A DNA stretch of 64,000 nt. It comes from Lachancea kluyveri NRRL Y-12651. Taxonomy: Eukaryota; Ascomycota; Saccharomycetes; Saccharomycetales; Saccharomycetaceae. Below are positions 26,406 to 34,872 of this stretch, piece after piece (position 1 is the first letter of the stretch; the number at the start of each line of letters is the position of its first letter). A program made the translations under genes and the position numbers. The stretch is from NCBI GenBank assembly GCA_000149225.2, contig CM000689.1, forward strand, positions 558,001 to 622,000, written 5' to 3'. The notes below the pieces were generated by a model. That model saw nothing but the letters and a program-made list of their open reading frames with translations. It had not been told where the DNA came from and searched no databases.

Positions 26406-27599
26406 TTAATCAAACAATTCGCTGATGTTGGCTGGCAATTCTTCGATCTGGGTGGAGTAGAATCTTTCCAATTCTCTCATAGCACCGACGTCCTTGTTAG
26501 TGACAAAGTTGATAGCAATACCCTTACGACCGAAACGACCACCTCTACCGATTCTGTGGATGTAGTTTTCCTTGTTGGTTGGCAAGTCGTAGTTGATGAC
26601 CAAGGAGACTTGTTGGACGTCGATACCTCTGGCCAACAAGTCGGTGGAGATCAAGATTCTGGAGGAACCGGTTCTGAACTCCTTCATGATGGTGTCTCTT
26701 TGTTGCTGTGGCAAGTCGGAGTAGATGGCAGAGACGGTGAAGTTGTCGGCAACCAATCTTTGGGTCAACTCCTCGACCTTTCTTCTGGTGTTACAGAAGA
26801 TAACGGCCTGGGTGACGGAGATGGAGTCGTACAAGTCACTCAAACAGTCGTACTTGTAATCTTCCTCCTCGACGTTGATGTAGAACTGCTTGATACCTTC
26901 CAAGGTCAATTCGTCCTTCTTGACCAAGATTCTGATTGGGTTTCTCATGAACTTGGTGGTGACTTCCAAGACGTCACCTGGCATGGTGGCAGACAACAAG
27001 ACGACCTGGGTGGTTGGTGGCAACAAGGTGAAGATCTTGTAGATTTGCTCCTTGAAACCAGAGGACAACATCTCATCGGCTTCATCCAAGATGAACATCT
27101 TGATGTGATCGGTTCTGAACTTTCTACGCTCGATCATGTCAAAGACACGACCAGGGGTACCGACAACGATCTGGGCACCGTTTCTCAAGGCCTCGGCGTC
27201 CTCTACAAAGGAGGTACCACCGATACAGGCGTGGACGTTGATGTCCATGTGGAAGGCCAAGGCCATAACAACCTTTCTGATTTGCAAAGCCAATTCTCTG
27301 GTTGGGGCCAAAATCAAGGCTTGTGGGGCCTTGATGGTCTCGTCGATTCTTTGCAAGGCGGCAATGGTAAAGGTACCAGTCTTACCGGTACCGGATTGGG
27401 CCTGGGCCAAGACGTCGTGACCTTCGGTGATAGGCAAGATGGCACGTTGTTGGATGGCGGATGGGTCGACGAAACCGTAACCGTAGACACCTCTCAACAA
27501 CTCTTCCTTCAAGTTCAAGTCATCGAACTTGTAGACGACCTTGTCGTAGTTAGTTTGGATTTGGGATTCTTCGACTTCAGTAATACCTTCAGCAGACAT
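26406..27599 (-). CDS. TIF1: eIF4A, DEAD-box translation initiation helicase
   Basis: A 397-residue ATP-dependent RNA helicase of the cytoplasmic eIF4F complex (395 in S. cerevisiae). All motifs are intact: Q motif ([11 protein letters not shown]), [49 protein letters not shown] and [15 protein letters not shown]. Codon use is far more biased than in its neighbours (TTG for Leu, GGT for Gly, AGA for Arg), as expected for a very highly expressed gene; this bias also explains the long open antisense frame on the plus strand. It counts as the single ortholog of TIF1 and TIF2. A T-run of 38 lies 90-130 bp upstream. Confidence 0.98.
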   Translation of the reverse strand: MSAEGITEVEESQIQTNYDKVVYKFDDLNLKEELLRGVYGYGFVDPSAIQQRAILPITEGHDVLAQAQSGTGKTGTFTIAALQRIDETIKAPQALILAPTRELALQIRKVVMALAFHMDINVHACIGGTSFVEDAEALRNGAQIVVGTPGRVFDMIERRKFRTDHIKMFILDEADEMLSSGFKEQIYKIFTLLPPTTQVVLLSATMPGDVLEVTTKFMRNPIRILVKKDELTLEGIKQFYINVEEEDYKYDCLSDLYDSISVTQAVIFCNTRRKVEELTQRLVADNFTVSAIYSDLPQQQRDTIMKEFRTGSSRILISTDLLARGIDVQQVSLVINYDLPTNKENYIHRIGRGGRFGRKGIAINFVTNKDVGAMRELERFYSTQIEELPANISELFD

Positions 27600-27686
27600 G
27601 ATGGTTTTGCTTTTCTTGTTGGGTAACTCGCTGGGCTTGTATTAGTAGCTGGTTCATCACCAAGATGCTTTTCAGCCAGGGAAGAA

Positions 27687-27728
<42 letters not shown>

Positions 27729-28040
27729 CTTTCTTTCTTTCGCCCAAGGAAGGAAAAAATTTTCACTCGCGGCGTACGGCAGACTGTATGGGTTGTAAAA
27801 CGTTTCTTTTGTGCGTATGTAGTGATGCATACTGGTTGGCTATCTGGACGGCCAGCGTTTTGGGCGGTCTGGGCGCTCACGCCAGCACAGCACATCTGCG
27901 TCTCGCTATGTATGTGTGTATGTATTTATCATTGTATGAGGTAGAGCACATTACTGGTGGGCTGGACCAGTTGCAGGCAAGCAATTGCGCTGACGGGACC
28001 CAACAACGGTCGTTTGCATCGCTTGTTGCAGTGCTATGTG
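27600..28040. promoter_or_regulatory. TIF1 promoter region
   Basis: 441 bp between the TIF1 start and the 3' end of the glycogenin gene. It holds the T38 tract and a CTTT repeat, then TATGTATGTGTGTATG near 27911. No additional gene was seen. Confidence 0.5.
27691..27728. repeat. Uninterrupted T38 tract in the TIF1 promoter
   Basis: 38 consecutive T on the plus strand (A38 on the TIF1 sense strand), followed by CTTTCTTTC. Long poly(dA:dT) tracts exclude nucleosomes and are common in promoters of strongly expressed yeast genes. Confidence 0.95.
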
Positions 28041-29543
28041 CTACTCTGGGAACACCCTTTCCACAGGATACTCGTCTCGTTCGAGCTCCCAGGGGAATAT
28101 CGGTGGTGGGAATTTGTCCGTGAGAAACACGTTGATCGCAGGTTCAGCCTCTTCCTGCCAGGTGTACGCGTCCTCTTCTGTGTCGAGGACGAGGTTGATA
28201 CCTTCAGGCTTGCAGTCCTTGGGAGGGGGTTCTTTGGCGGGATCCCATGTATTTTGGGGAATAACTGGTGGCTCCTCTACAGGAGCAGGAGCAGGAGCAA
28301 GAGTAGGGATTGGAGCGGGAGTAAGAGTAGTACTTGGAGCGGGAGTAGACTGCTGGGTAGAAGCAGGCTCCTGGGTAGAGACAGGTTCTTGGATGGGAGT
28401 GACCGCATCTCGTCCTTTGACAGCTGCGGGCTCTTGGACGGTAGTCTGCGGCCCAATGTCTCTCTTCCACGCCGGCGCAGCTTCTGTGGTGTCCCAGCAA
28501 GGGCTCGCAGCGGCCTGAACCGCAGCCTGCGCACCATCGTCAGTCTTTGTCGGAAAGTCCTCCGTAGGCTGGCGACTGTACTCGGTCGTACCGTGGACAT
28601 CTCCTTCGGCGTGGCCCGGGTCCAGACCCACTTGCGGTGCACATATTGCTTCCTTCTTCCCCTCCTGGGCAAAAGCGAAAGCCGTGCCAGCAGTGGCCGA
28701 GGACTCCCTGTCGCCCGCTGGTGCAGGAAAATACTCGCACAGAAAGTTGTTGTAGATGTCCCACCACCGGCGCCTGAACTGGTCGCTGCCTCTTCTGTAC
28801 CACGGCTTGTCCTTGCCAATAAAGTGGACCATTTTGACCTGATTTTCAAAGTACTTTAGCGCGGGCGTGCTCTGGTACCCCGTGTTGGGAACCGTGACGT
28901 TGTAGATGAAAGGTAGCCTGTTCCAGGACCGGCTCTTTGGGTCGCAGCCATGAAACCAGCAGTTGGGGTTGAAGAACTGGTTGAGGATGCCCTGATCCGC
29001 GCCGTCTATCGACAGCTCCTGCCCCATAAACACGCTCAGCTCCTCAAACACGCTGTTGTCCGGAACCACAACCATCACGCCGCTGTTAAACATGTCTGGC
29101 CAGCCGCAGTCCGCGGCCGCCGCAACCTCTCCAGCAGTCTGGCCCTTGGTGAGCGCAAAGAGCTCCAGGACGCCTTCGCCAAGGGGCAGCACGTCGCTGT
29201 CCAGATACAGGACCCGGTCAAAGTGCGTGAGTTTCCACACCTGTGCCTTCATAAAGGTGTACGCCAACTCCGGTCTGTCCAGCATGCACAGGTTTGCCTG
29301 GTTGGCGCGCACCACGGGCGAGTTGTGTGCCAGCTCTTCTATCGTCACAATCTCGTCGTACAGCTTGTTCAGCGCGTCTCTGGTGGCTTTGGTCAGCTGC
29401 TTGTGGAAGAGCTCTGCAGTAACCAGTAGACACGACCGCGTGGACTCCGCCTGAGCTAGAATCTTTTGAAGCTGGAAGCCTAGGGCAAACGCACCCGGTA
29501 AGTACTCTTCCGAGTACAGCAATGTAACCACGCCTAGCGTCAT
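28041..29543 (-). CDS. GLG1: Glycogenin, self-glucosylating initiator of glycogen synthesis
   Basis: A 500-residue GT8 glucosyltransferase that glucosylates its own Tyr residues from UDP-glucose to prime glycogen. The start at 29543 gives MTLGVVTLLYSEEYLPGAFAL. The catalytic domain (1-270) has the metal-binding DSD in FDRVLYLDSDVLPL, DMFNSGVMVV, GADQGILNQFF and KMVHFIGKDKPW. The C-terminal half is a Thr/Pro/Ala-rich linker with APAP repeats followed by NTWDPAKEPPP, resembling the conserved short motif that binds glycogen synthase. It is the single counterpart of GLG1 and GLG2, next to RPS21 as in S. cerevisiae. One AGGGG stress element (minus strand, near 29982) lies about 440 bp upstream. 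Confidence 0.93.
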   Translation of the reverse strand: MTLGVVTLLYSEEYLPGAFALGFQLQKILAQAESTRSCLLVTAELFHKQLTKATRDALNKLYDEIVTIEELAHNSPVVRANQANLCMLDRPELAYTFMKAQVWKLTHFDRVLYLDSDVLPLGEGVLELFALTKGQTAGEVAAAADCGWPDMFNSGVMVVVPDNSVFEELSVFMGQELSIDGADQGILNQFFNPNCWFHGCDPKSRSWNRLPFIYNVTVPNTGYQSTPALKYFENQVKMVHFIGKDKPWYRRGSDQFRRRWWDIYNNFLCEYFPAPAGDRESSATAGTAFAFAQEGKKEAICAPQVGLDPGHAEGDVHGTTEYSRQPTEDFPTKTDDGAQAAVQAAASPCWDTTEAAPAWKRDIGPQTTVQEPAAVKGRDAVTPIQEPVSTQEPASTQQSTPAPSTTLTPAPIPTLAPAPAPVEEPPVIPQNTWDPAKEPPPKDCKPEGINLVLDTEEDAYTWQEEAEPAINVFLTDKFPPPIFPWELERDEYPVERVFPE

Positions 29544-29878
29544 CGTGTGGCAAGTTGAGCTTTGTGGCGAGCTGCCCACCACATGTCCACGCACACCGCA
29601 ACACGCGGACCCTTATATGCAAAATGCCGTTTCTGGTGCGCTTGTTGTGGTCCCGCTTGTCGTGGGTGACCTCAGCACTGGGCAGAAACTGAGATTGGCC
29701 CGAAAAGCCGTAATTGCCCGAGAAGAGAGTGTACCCGGCAGTTGTCTCCAGTGGCGGGCCGGCGAGGGCAAGAACAAGGACTCATGAGGTGACGGCGGTT
29801 GATGGCGAGGTGGCAAGGCAGAGCAGGTCTTTCAACACGCAGTTGCTAGGTGATTTCCGTGGAGAGAGAGGGCCAGAC

Positions 29879-29918
<40 letters not shown>

Positions 29919-30127
29919 GGAATCTATCCAAATGCAGCCCTCCAAGGCTTTGCTCCCTGGTTTCTCCGCCGGCACATCTGCCCCCTCTCTTGTTTCCGGC
30001 TCCTAGACATTTAAAAACAAGTTTCGTCTGGTACGAACGACGCTTATAGATAAACGTATATTATTGGTGCAAATATCTACTATATAACATAAAAAGAGTT
30101 GAAATAGATCTTTTTACTGGGGTTTGT
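29544..30127. promoter_or_regulatory. Upstream region of the glycogenin gene
   Basis: 584 bp that also includes the RPS21 3' flank. It contains a (GA)n tract and a possible STRE (CCCCT at 29982-29986). No gene that I can support. Confidence 0.45.
29886..29917. repeat. (GA)n microsatellite
   Basis: About 16 GA dinucleotides on the plus strand, 340 bp upstream of the glycogenin start. Confidence 0.95.
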
Positions 30128-30903
30128 TTAACGGGAGTAAGACCAGACGTTCTTCAACAAACCGTCGTTTTGGGCCAAACGGTTCAAAGAGTCGTCGGCT
30201 TCACCTCTGGCTCTGACGTAGCCGGACAAAGCGTAGGTGATGTATTCACCTGGGATGGCACGGCCTTCTTCGTCAACCTTGGCGACGTTGATTTGGACGG
30301 AAGCATGGTCCTTGGCCTTGATAATTCTGTTGGTGGCAGAACACTTTCTTGGAACGTAAAGTTCGACCTGTTGGAAACACTTGTTAGTAATTGTCCGTGG
30401 AAGGGAAGGAAAGGGAGGGGAAGAGAAGGAAAAGCAAGCGTGTGAGGGGGGTGAGCGTAGAGGACAATCATGGAGACACTTTACTGGTGTTGTAATGGTC
30501 GCAGAAAAGAGAAAGTGAGAGAGAAAAAGTTTAGACTTTGAATTTTGAAACCACAAATCTGTTGACAACCTTTTCCCATCAACAGATCCCAGAAAAGGCC
30601 TATCAACTCGTGACACAGGGGCGGCTATCAAATGCTGTGGTATCCCCCGTCAGTCACAGTTCCAGGTGTCGATTATTTGGCATGCATTTATTTGTACTAT
30701 CTCTCTCTCTCTCTCTCCCTCTCTCTCTTTCTTCACGTCTACGCGTATGCGTATGTATATGTGCCTTTCTGACCCTCTCTCTCTCCTTGTACCCCATGTA
30801 CGCGTCTTGTGTCGTATTATCCACCGCTCACTCTCTTCTGAACCCACTGAGCATCTTCTGGTTGCGTCTGCAAACATACTAATTGACCCTTGTCGTTTTC
30901 CAT
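30128..30903 (-). CDS. RPS21: 40S ribosomal protein S21 (eS21), two exons
   Basis: Exon 1 is 30903-30880 (ATG and seven further codons, MENDKGQL) and exon 2 is 30367-30128; joined they give 87 residues, the same length as yeast eS21. The sequence continues [20 protein letters not shown] and ends LKNVWSYSR, nearly identical to S. cerevisiae Rps21. The 512-base intron has GTATGT at 30879, branch TACTAAC at 30389-30383 and AACAG at 30368, and it interrupts the gene after codon 8, the position of the S. cerevisiae intron. eS21 sits on the solvent side of the 40S subunit and is needed for 3' end maturation of 18S rRNA. Single counterpart of RPS21A and RPS21B. Confidence 0.97.
30368..30879 (-). other. 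RPS21 spliceosomal intron
   Basis: 512 bases with consensus 5' site, branch sequence and 3' site. The 3' site is 15 bases after the branch motif. The intron carries a (TC)n tract on the plus strand (30700-30731), (GA)n in the transcript. No snoRNA boxes were recognised in it. Confidence 0.95.
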
Positions 30904-31496
30904 CTTGGCTTGTAGATTTCTTTATGCTGGTCTTCTAGCTGGAACAACGTAGCCCAAACAATCTAAAAATTTGTTTTGTTCGGATTGTGGTGAAAAATTG
31001 AATCTGCCCGCGACGGGTCGGCCTAGGTTTGCGCGGTGCCGGCGACTCCTGGAGCCATCTCAAAACCTTTCGACAATTGGCACAGTATAGTGCGGTGTCT
31101 GGGCTGCGAAATGCGCATTGGCATCCTGTAATGCACGTGCACCGCTCAGAGCAGGCAGCAGAAACGCCCGCGTCCTCCACGTCGCACGAGGAAAGCAAAC
31201 CAGAGCAAAAGTGCACACACAAAAATGGTACAATATGTATGGGCGGAAACCTGACAACATTGGACTGCTTTCGATGCGGCGGACAGTGGACAGACACAAT
31301 CGATTGATCAACCAAACGCGTGCCAACGCCAGAACAAGAAAAAAAAACAAAAAATAAAATTAAAAGACACTCCCACCCCCACTGCAAGTAATACGTTTGT
31401 ACCACTCTTTAATCTTTTTTCTTCTTTTTTTCTATATCTCCGCTATTAAAAAGCATACTAGTATACACGCTTCAAATAAATACATTTTCTCTCTTC
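30904..31496. promoter_or_regulatory. RPS21 promoter region and TRM2 3' flank
   Basis: 593 bp. A Rap1-like site is at 31235-31246. T-rich sequence near 31410-31430 precedes the TRM2 stop. Short frames here show no similarity. Confidence 0.5.
31235..31246 (-). promoter_or_regulatory. Rap1-like site upstream of RPS21
   Basis: The minus strand reads CCGCCCATACAT, sharing CCCATACAT with the Rap1 consensus ACACCCRYACAY. It is about 335 bp before the RPS21 ATG, within the usual distance for ribosomal protein genes. Confidence 0.5.
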
Positions 31497-33305
31497 TCAA
31501 ACCCTCGTCAAAACGCAGATGCTCTCGACGTGATGGGTCTGGGGAAAAAAGTCAAACCCTCTCAGGCTTTCAATCTTGTAGTGCTGGCCCAGATCCGTCT
31601 CCTTGAGAAAATACTGCACGTCTCTGGCCTGCGAGTGCACGTTGCACGAGATGTACACCACCCTTGCCGGGTTGTATTCCGCCAACTGCTTCAGAAAAAC
31701 GTCGTCACAGCCCTTTCTTGGCGGGTCCAGGATGACAGAGGTCCTGTCGCACGGTGTGTCGATCGAGGCAAATATCTGCTCAGCCTTGCCTACAATGAAC
31801 CTACAGTTCTCCACTCCGTTGGCCTTGGCGTTCCTTTCCGCAAACGACACGCTGTCGGCAGAAACCTCGACCCCAATGACCCTGTCGACGCCCTTGGACG
31901 CTGTGATGCTGAACAGACCGGAGCCGCAGTACGCGTCCACCAGGTAGTGTGGGTCCTCTGGCGCGGAGCTTGGGATCTGCAGACGCTCGCGGACATAGTC
32001 CGTCACCACTGGCAGAATCGAGTTGTTGTTCTGGAAAAACTCGCCCGCAGAGAACTGGAAAGTGTAGCCGTTTATGTACTCAGTGACAACCTGCCTGGTG
32101 TTTGTGACGCAGGTCTTGGCTAGGTTCTTGTCCGCGTGCACCTCGAGGTACGAGACTCTGCCGGTTTCGGGGTCTCTGGAACCCTCGTCCAGTTGGTCCT
32201 CCACGGGAGTCTCGGCACTCAGCACCTTGGTGTGCTCCCTGAGCAGGATAGTCGCACCCTTTTTGTACTTGCCAAAGTCCTTTTCGAAAACCTGTCTCTC
32301 ATTCTTCATGCCCTGGTTTATGATCGCGGTCCCGATCACACACTCCTCGATGTCCAGAATGCTGCCGTCGCCGCCGGCAGCGCCAGCCCTCCAGGTCGGC
32401 CTGCCCTTGTGACCAAACCCAAGTGGCGGACGCTGCTCGAGCTTCTTTAGCCTCCTCGGCATGTCAAAGTGCGGCGTCAGCTTGGTTCGGTAGCCTAGCG
32501 TCTGCGGGGACGCAACCGTGGCGCCAACCTCGGGCACGAGGCCGTCCTCGAGCAGCCGAGGAGCAAAGAACTTGTAGGCGTTGGCCACCGTGCTCTTTTT
32601 CAGCTCCAGCTGCTGCTCGTACGTTAGCGCCTGGAACTGGCAGCCGGAACACTTTCCAAAGTACTTGCAACTGATCAGGTCGTCCCTTCTCATGGCCGAT
32701 TGCTCGGTGATCTCTAGCAGGTCGCTCTCCACATAGTGCGGGTGGGTCTTGAATACCCTGATCCTCACCACGTCGCCGGGCAGAGCAAATGGAATTACCA
32801 CCACCTGCTTGTTTTCGGCGTTTGCCGGGTTCGGGATGAGCGCCAGAGCGTCCCCGTTGGAGGTCATCTTCAAAACCTTGACATTACACACCTCGCGGTG
32901 GTACAGCTGGGCAACGGGACCCGTGCGCATGTCGCTGTCGTTGAGAATCGCCCTCACGTCGTTGGCAATCTGGTCACGTGTCAGACCTTGTTCGCCGGCG
33001 AGTTCGTCGATTTCCAGCTGCAGAACGCCCAGCGGCGCAGTGGGGTCCACCTTCTTGGCCTTGTATCTCCTGAGTTTTGGTTTCTTGGGCTGCGGTTTCT
33101 TGGGCTGCGGTTTCTCTTGGTACTCTGGTGCCATCCGCTTAAGGTCGTTCTTGGCGGGCGAGGCTGGGGAAGCGGTTTTTGGAGGTGTTGTTACCGAGCT
33201 CATGTTTCTTCCGAGGATGTTGAAAGCTGTGTTTGGAATAGCGCGTGCAATGGTCTGTCTGGTGATAGCAGTGGTTGTTTTCAACACGGTTCTGCCGATG
33301 AACAT
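31497..33305 (-). CDS. TRM2: Trm2, tRNA (uracil-54-C5) methyltransferase
   Basis: A 602-residue SAM-dependent RNA methyltransferase that makes m5U54 in the T loop of tRNAs. An N-terminal basic, Thr-rich segment (MFIGRTVLKTTTAITRQTIARAI) looks like a mitochondrial presequence; Met35 (33203) starts a version without it. A Lys/Pro repeat (QPKKPQPKKPK) precedes the TRAM-like beta region (about 130-190). A C-x5-C-x2-C pattern (CKYFGKCSGC) follows, then the Rossmann core with DAYCGSGLFSI, and the catalytic block LDPPRKGCDD with VVYISCNVHSQARDV, whose Cys is the RumA/TrmA-type nucleophile. S. cerevisiae Trm2 has 639 residues. An RRPE-like GGAAAATTTTCC is at 33345-33356. Confidence 0.95.
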   Translation of the reverse strand: MFIGRTVLKTTTAITRQTIARAIPNTAFNILGRNMSSVTTPPKTASPASPAKNDLKRMAPEYQEKPQPKKPQPKKPKLRRYKAKKVDPTAPLGVLQLEIDELAGEQGLTRDQIANDVRAILNDSDMRTGPVAQLYHREVCNVKVLKMTSNGDALALIPNPANAENKQVVVIPFALPGDVVRIRVFKTHPHYVESDLLEITEQSAMRRDDLISCKYFGKCSGCQFQALTYEQQLELKKSTVANAYKFFAPRLLEDGLVPEVGATVASPQTLGYRTKLTPHFDMPRRLKKLEQRPPLGFGHKGRPTWRAGAAGGDGSILDIEECVIGTAIINQGMKNERQVFEKDFGKYKKGATILLREHTKVLSAETPVEDQLDEGSRDPETGRVSYLEVHADKNLAKTCVTNTRQVVTEYINGYTFQFSAGEFFQNNNSILPVVTDYVRERLQIPSSAPEDPHYLVDAYCGSGLFSITASKGVDRVIGVEVSADSVSFAERNAKANGVENCRFIVGKAEQIFASIDTPCDRTSVILDPPRKGCDDVFLKQLAEYNPARVVYISCNVHSQARDVQYFLKETDLGQHYKIESLRGFDFFPQTHHVESICVLTRV

Positions 33306-33368
33306 GCACAGACTGTTGCAGTGAGATGGCGGGCGATGGGCACTGGAAAATTTTCCTGTCTTTTGTTT

Positions 33369-33393
33369 TCAGTTTTTTTTTTTTTTTTTTTTT
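33369..33393. repeat. T-run upstream of TRM2
   Basis: About 24 consecutive T on the plus strand, 65-90 bp upstream of the TRM2 start and next to the 3' end of RHO4. Typical poly(dA:dT) promoter tract. Confidence 0.9.
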
Positions 33394-33531
33394 TTCTCTT
33401 CTTCTATCCATCTTTCGTCCCCGTATGATGTGCCAGGCAGAGACGCCTGGTGTCCGTCTCGTGCAGAGGGACCGTTGTAATAGAAATAATAAACAGTGTA
33501 GAAAACTACATATACGTGTACATCACGCTTG

Positions 33532-34395
33532 CTACAACACCACACACCTGTGTCTTCTTCTCCTGCTGGTGGATGACTGGAAGCCCGCCTCGTTTGGTTT
33601 TTTGGGCTTGAAAATGCTCTTTCTGAATATGCTGCTGTCGCGCGCTCCGTACAGCTCGTCGTACAGCGCCGTAGTCATGGCTAGGTTGAACACTTCATCG
33701 ACGTTGTCCCTGGACTTTGCAGAGCACTGCACGTGTGCAAAGGCGCCCAGCTGCTGGGCCAGCGTGTCGGCGTCCTTCGGGTCCACCAGCTGCTCGAGGT
33801 TGTCCAGCGCGTACAGGTCGCTTTTCAGTCCCACAAGCATGACGGGTGCGTCGGGGCAAAAGTGCTTCACCTCGGGGAACCACAGCTCCTGCACGTTGTA
33901 GAACGAGGTCTTGCTGTCCACCGAGTAGCACACCATCAGGATGTCGACGTCCGTGTACGACAGCGGTCTGAGCCGGTTGTACTCCTCTTGGCCGGCGGTG
34001 TCCCACAATGCCAGTTCTATGACCTTGTTCCGGGGCCCCTGAACCTTGGAAACGTAGTTTTCGAAAATGGTCGGTACATACTCGGTCGGGAACCGGCCCT
34101 GTGTGTAGGAGATGAGCAGGCAGGTCTTGCCAACCGCTCCATCGCCGACAACGACAATCTTCAGATGGCAGTCTGCCACCTTGTTGAGGCTCTTGGCCTT
34201 TTCGTAGCTTGGAATTTCAGAAAGAGTGCGCGCAAATGCCGAGGGCAGCTTGTGAGCAGCTGGAAGAAGGTCCTCCTGTGACGGCGATGCTCCGTAGGGC
34301 GCGCTGGCAAACGAGCCGTCCGACGTGTCTGGGGGTAGCGAGCTCTGTTGGTTCTTCTTTGGCGACAGTGAAAGCGGCCTGGTGGGCGGTATCAT
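33532..34395 (-). CDS. RHO4: Rho4, Rho-type small GTPase
   Basis: A 287-residue GTPase (291 in S. cerevisiae) for actin-cable assembly through formins and for cell polarity and wall formation. The start at 34395 gives MIPPTRPLSLSP, and an unusually long N-terminal extension (about 70 residues, Pro/Ser-rich) that is typical of Rho4. The G domain has GDGAVGKT (G1), YVPTIFENY (effector loop), DTAGQEE (G3), LVGLKSDLY (the unusual G4 of Rho4) and CSAKS (G5). A polybasic tail RRRRHR precedes the CVVL box, predicting geranylgeranylation. The upstream in-frame (His-Thr)n belongs to the leader. Confidence 0.95.
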   Translation of the reverse strand: MIPPTRPLSLSPKKNQQSSLPPDTSDGSFASAPYGASPSQEDLLPAAHKLPSAFARTLSEIPSYEKAKSLNKVADCHLKIVVVGDGAVGKTCLLISYTQGRFPTEYVPTIFENYVSKVQGPRNKVIELALWDTAGQEEYNRLRPLSYTDVDILMVCYSVDSKTSFYNVQELWFPEVKHFCPDAPVMLVGLKSDLYALDNLEQLVDPKDADTLAQQLGAFAHVQCSAKSRDNVDEVFNLAMTTALYDELYGARDSSIFRKSIFKPKKPNEAGFQSSTSRRRRHRCVVL

Positions 34396-34443
34396 GGTTA
34401 TGTGTGATTGTGCCGGAGAAGGGGGTATAGAGAGGGGGGAGAG

Positions 34444-34495
<52 letters not shown>

Positions 34496-34872
34496 TGTGT
34501 GGTTTTGGTGGTTGTATCCAAAAGCAGGTTATAGGGACGGTTTGATATGTTGTGGTGAAGGATGCGCGCGCGCGTGTGTACGTTTGCTGCGACAACGATG
34601 GATATATATCACCAAAGACGAGTCATGAACGTCAGGGCGGCTGATCCTCAGGAGTTTTCATGTTTACCCTTTGGTGTGGGAGGTGGCGAACACGATCACC
34701 ATCACACCCGACACCGCAAACTCTGCTACGAATTCTGCTGCAGAACCCAAAAGAGCTTATACTGCGATCCGTGCTACGATTTGCGCTACAGCTTTTACCA
34801 CAAACACAAACACAAACACAAACACAATCGCCGGTGCAGGATTCCACACAACAATAAGCGTAACGGCAATCG
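34396..34872. promoter_or_regulatory. Divergent region between RHO4 and DYN1
   Basis: 477 bp. It carries the RHO4 leader microsatellite and, toward DYN1, a CACAAA hexamer repeat (34798-34831). Several ATGs (34598, 34625, 34658) lie upstream of the DYN1 start; whether they are transcribed depends on the start site. Confidence 0.5.
34447..34500 (-). repeat. (CA)n microsatellite in the RHO4 leader
   Basis: About 26 GT dinucleotides on the plus strand, so (CA)n in the RHO4 mRNA, 51 bases before the ATG. Confidence 0.95.

Noticed and set aside
26556-27626. 356-codon plus-strand frame opposite TIF1
   Set aside because: Antisense shadow produced by the biased codons of eIF4A; composition is Gly/Asp/Val/Gln-rich without domain resemblance.
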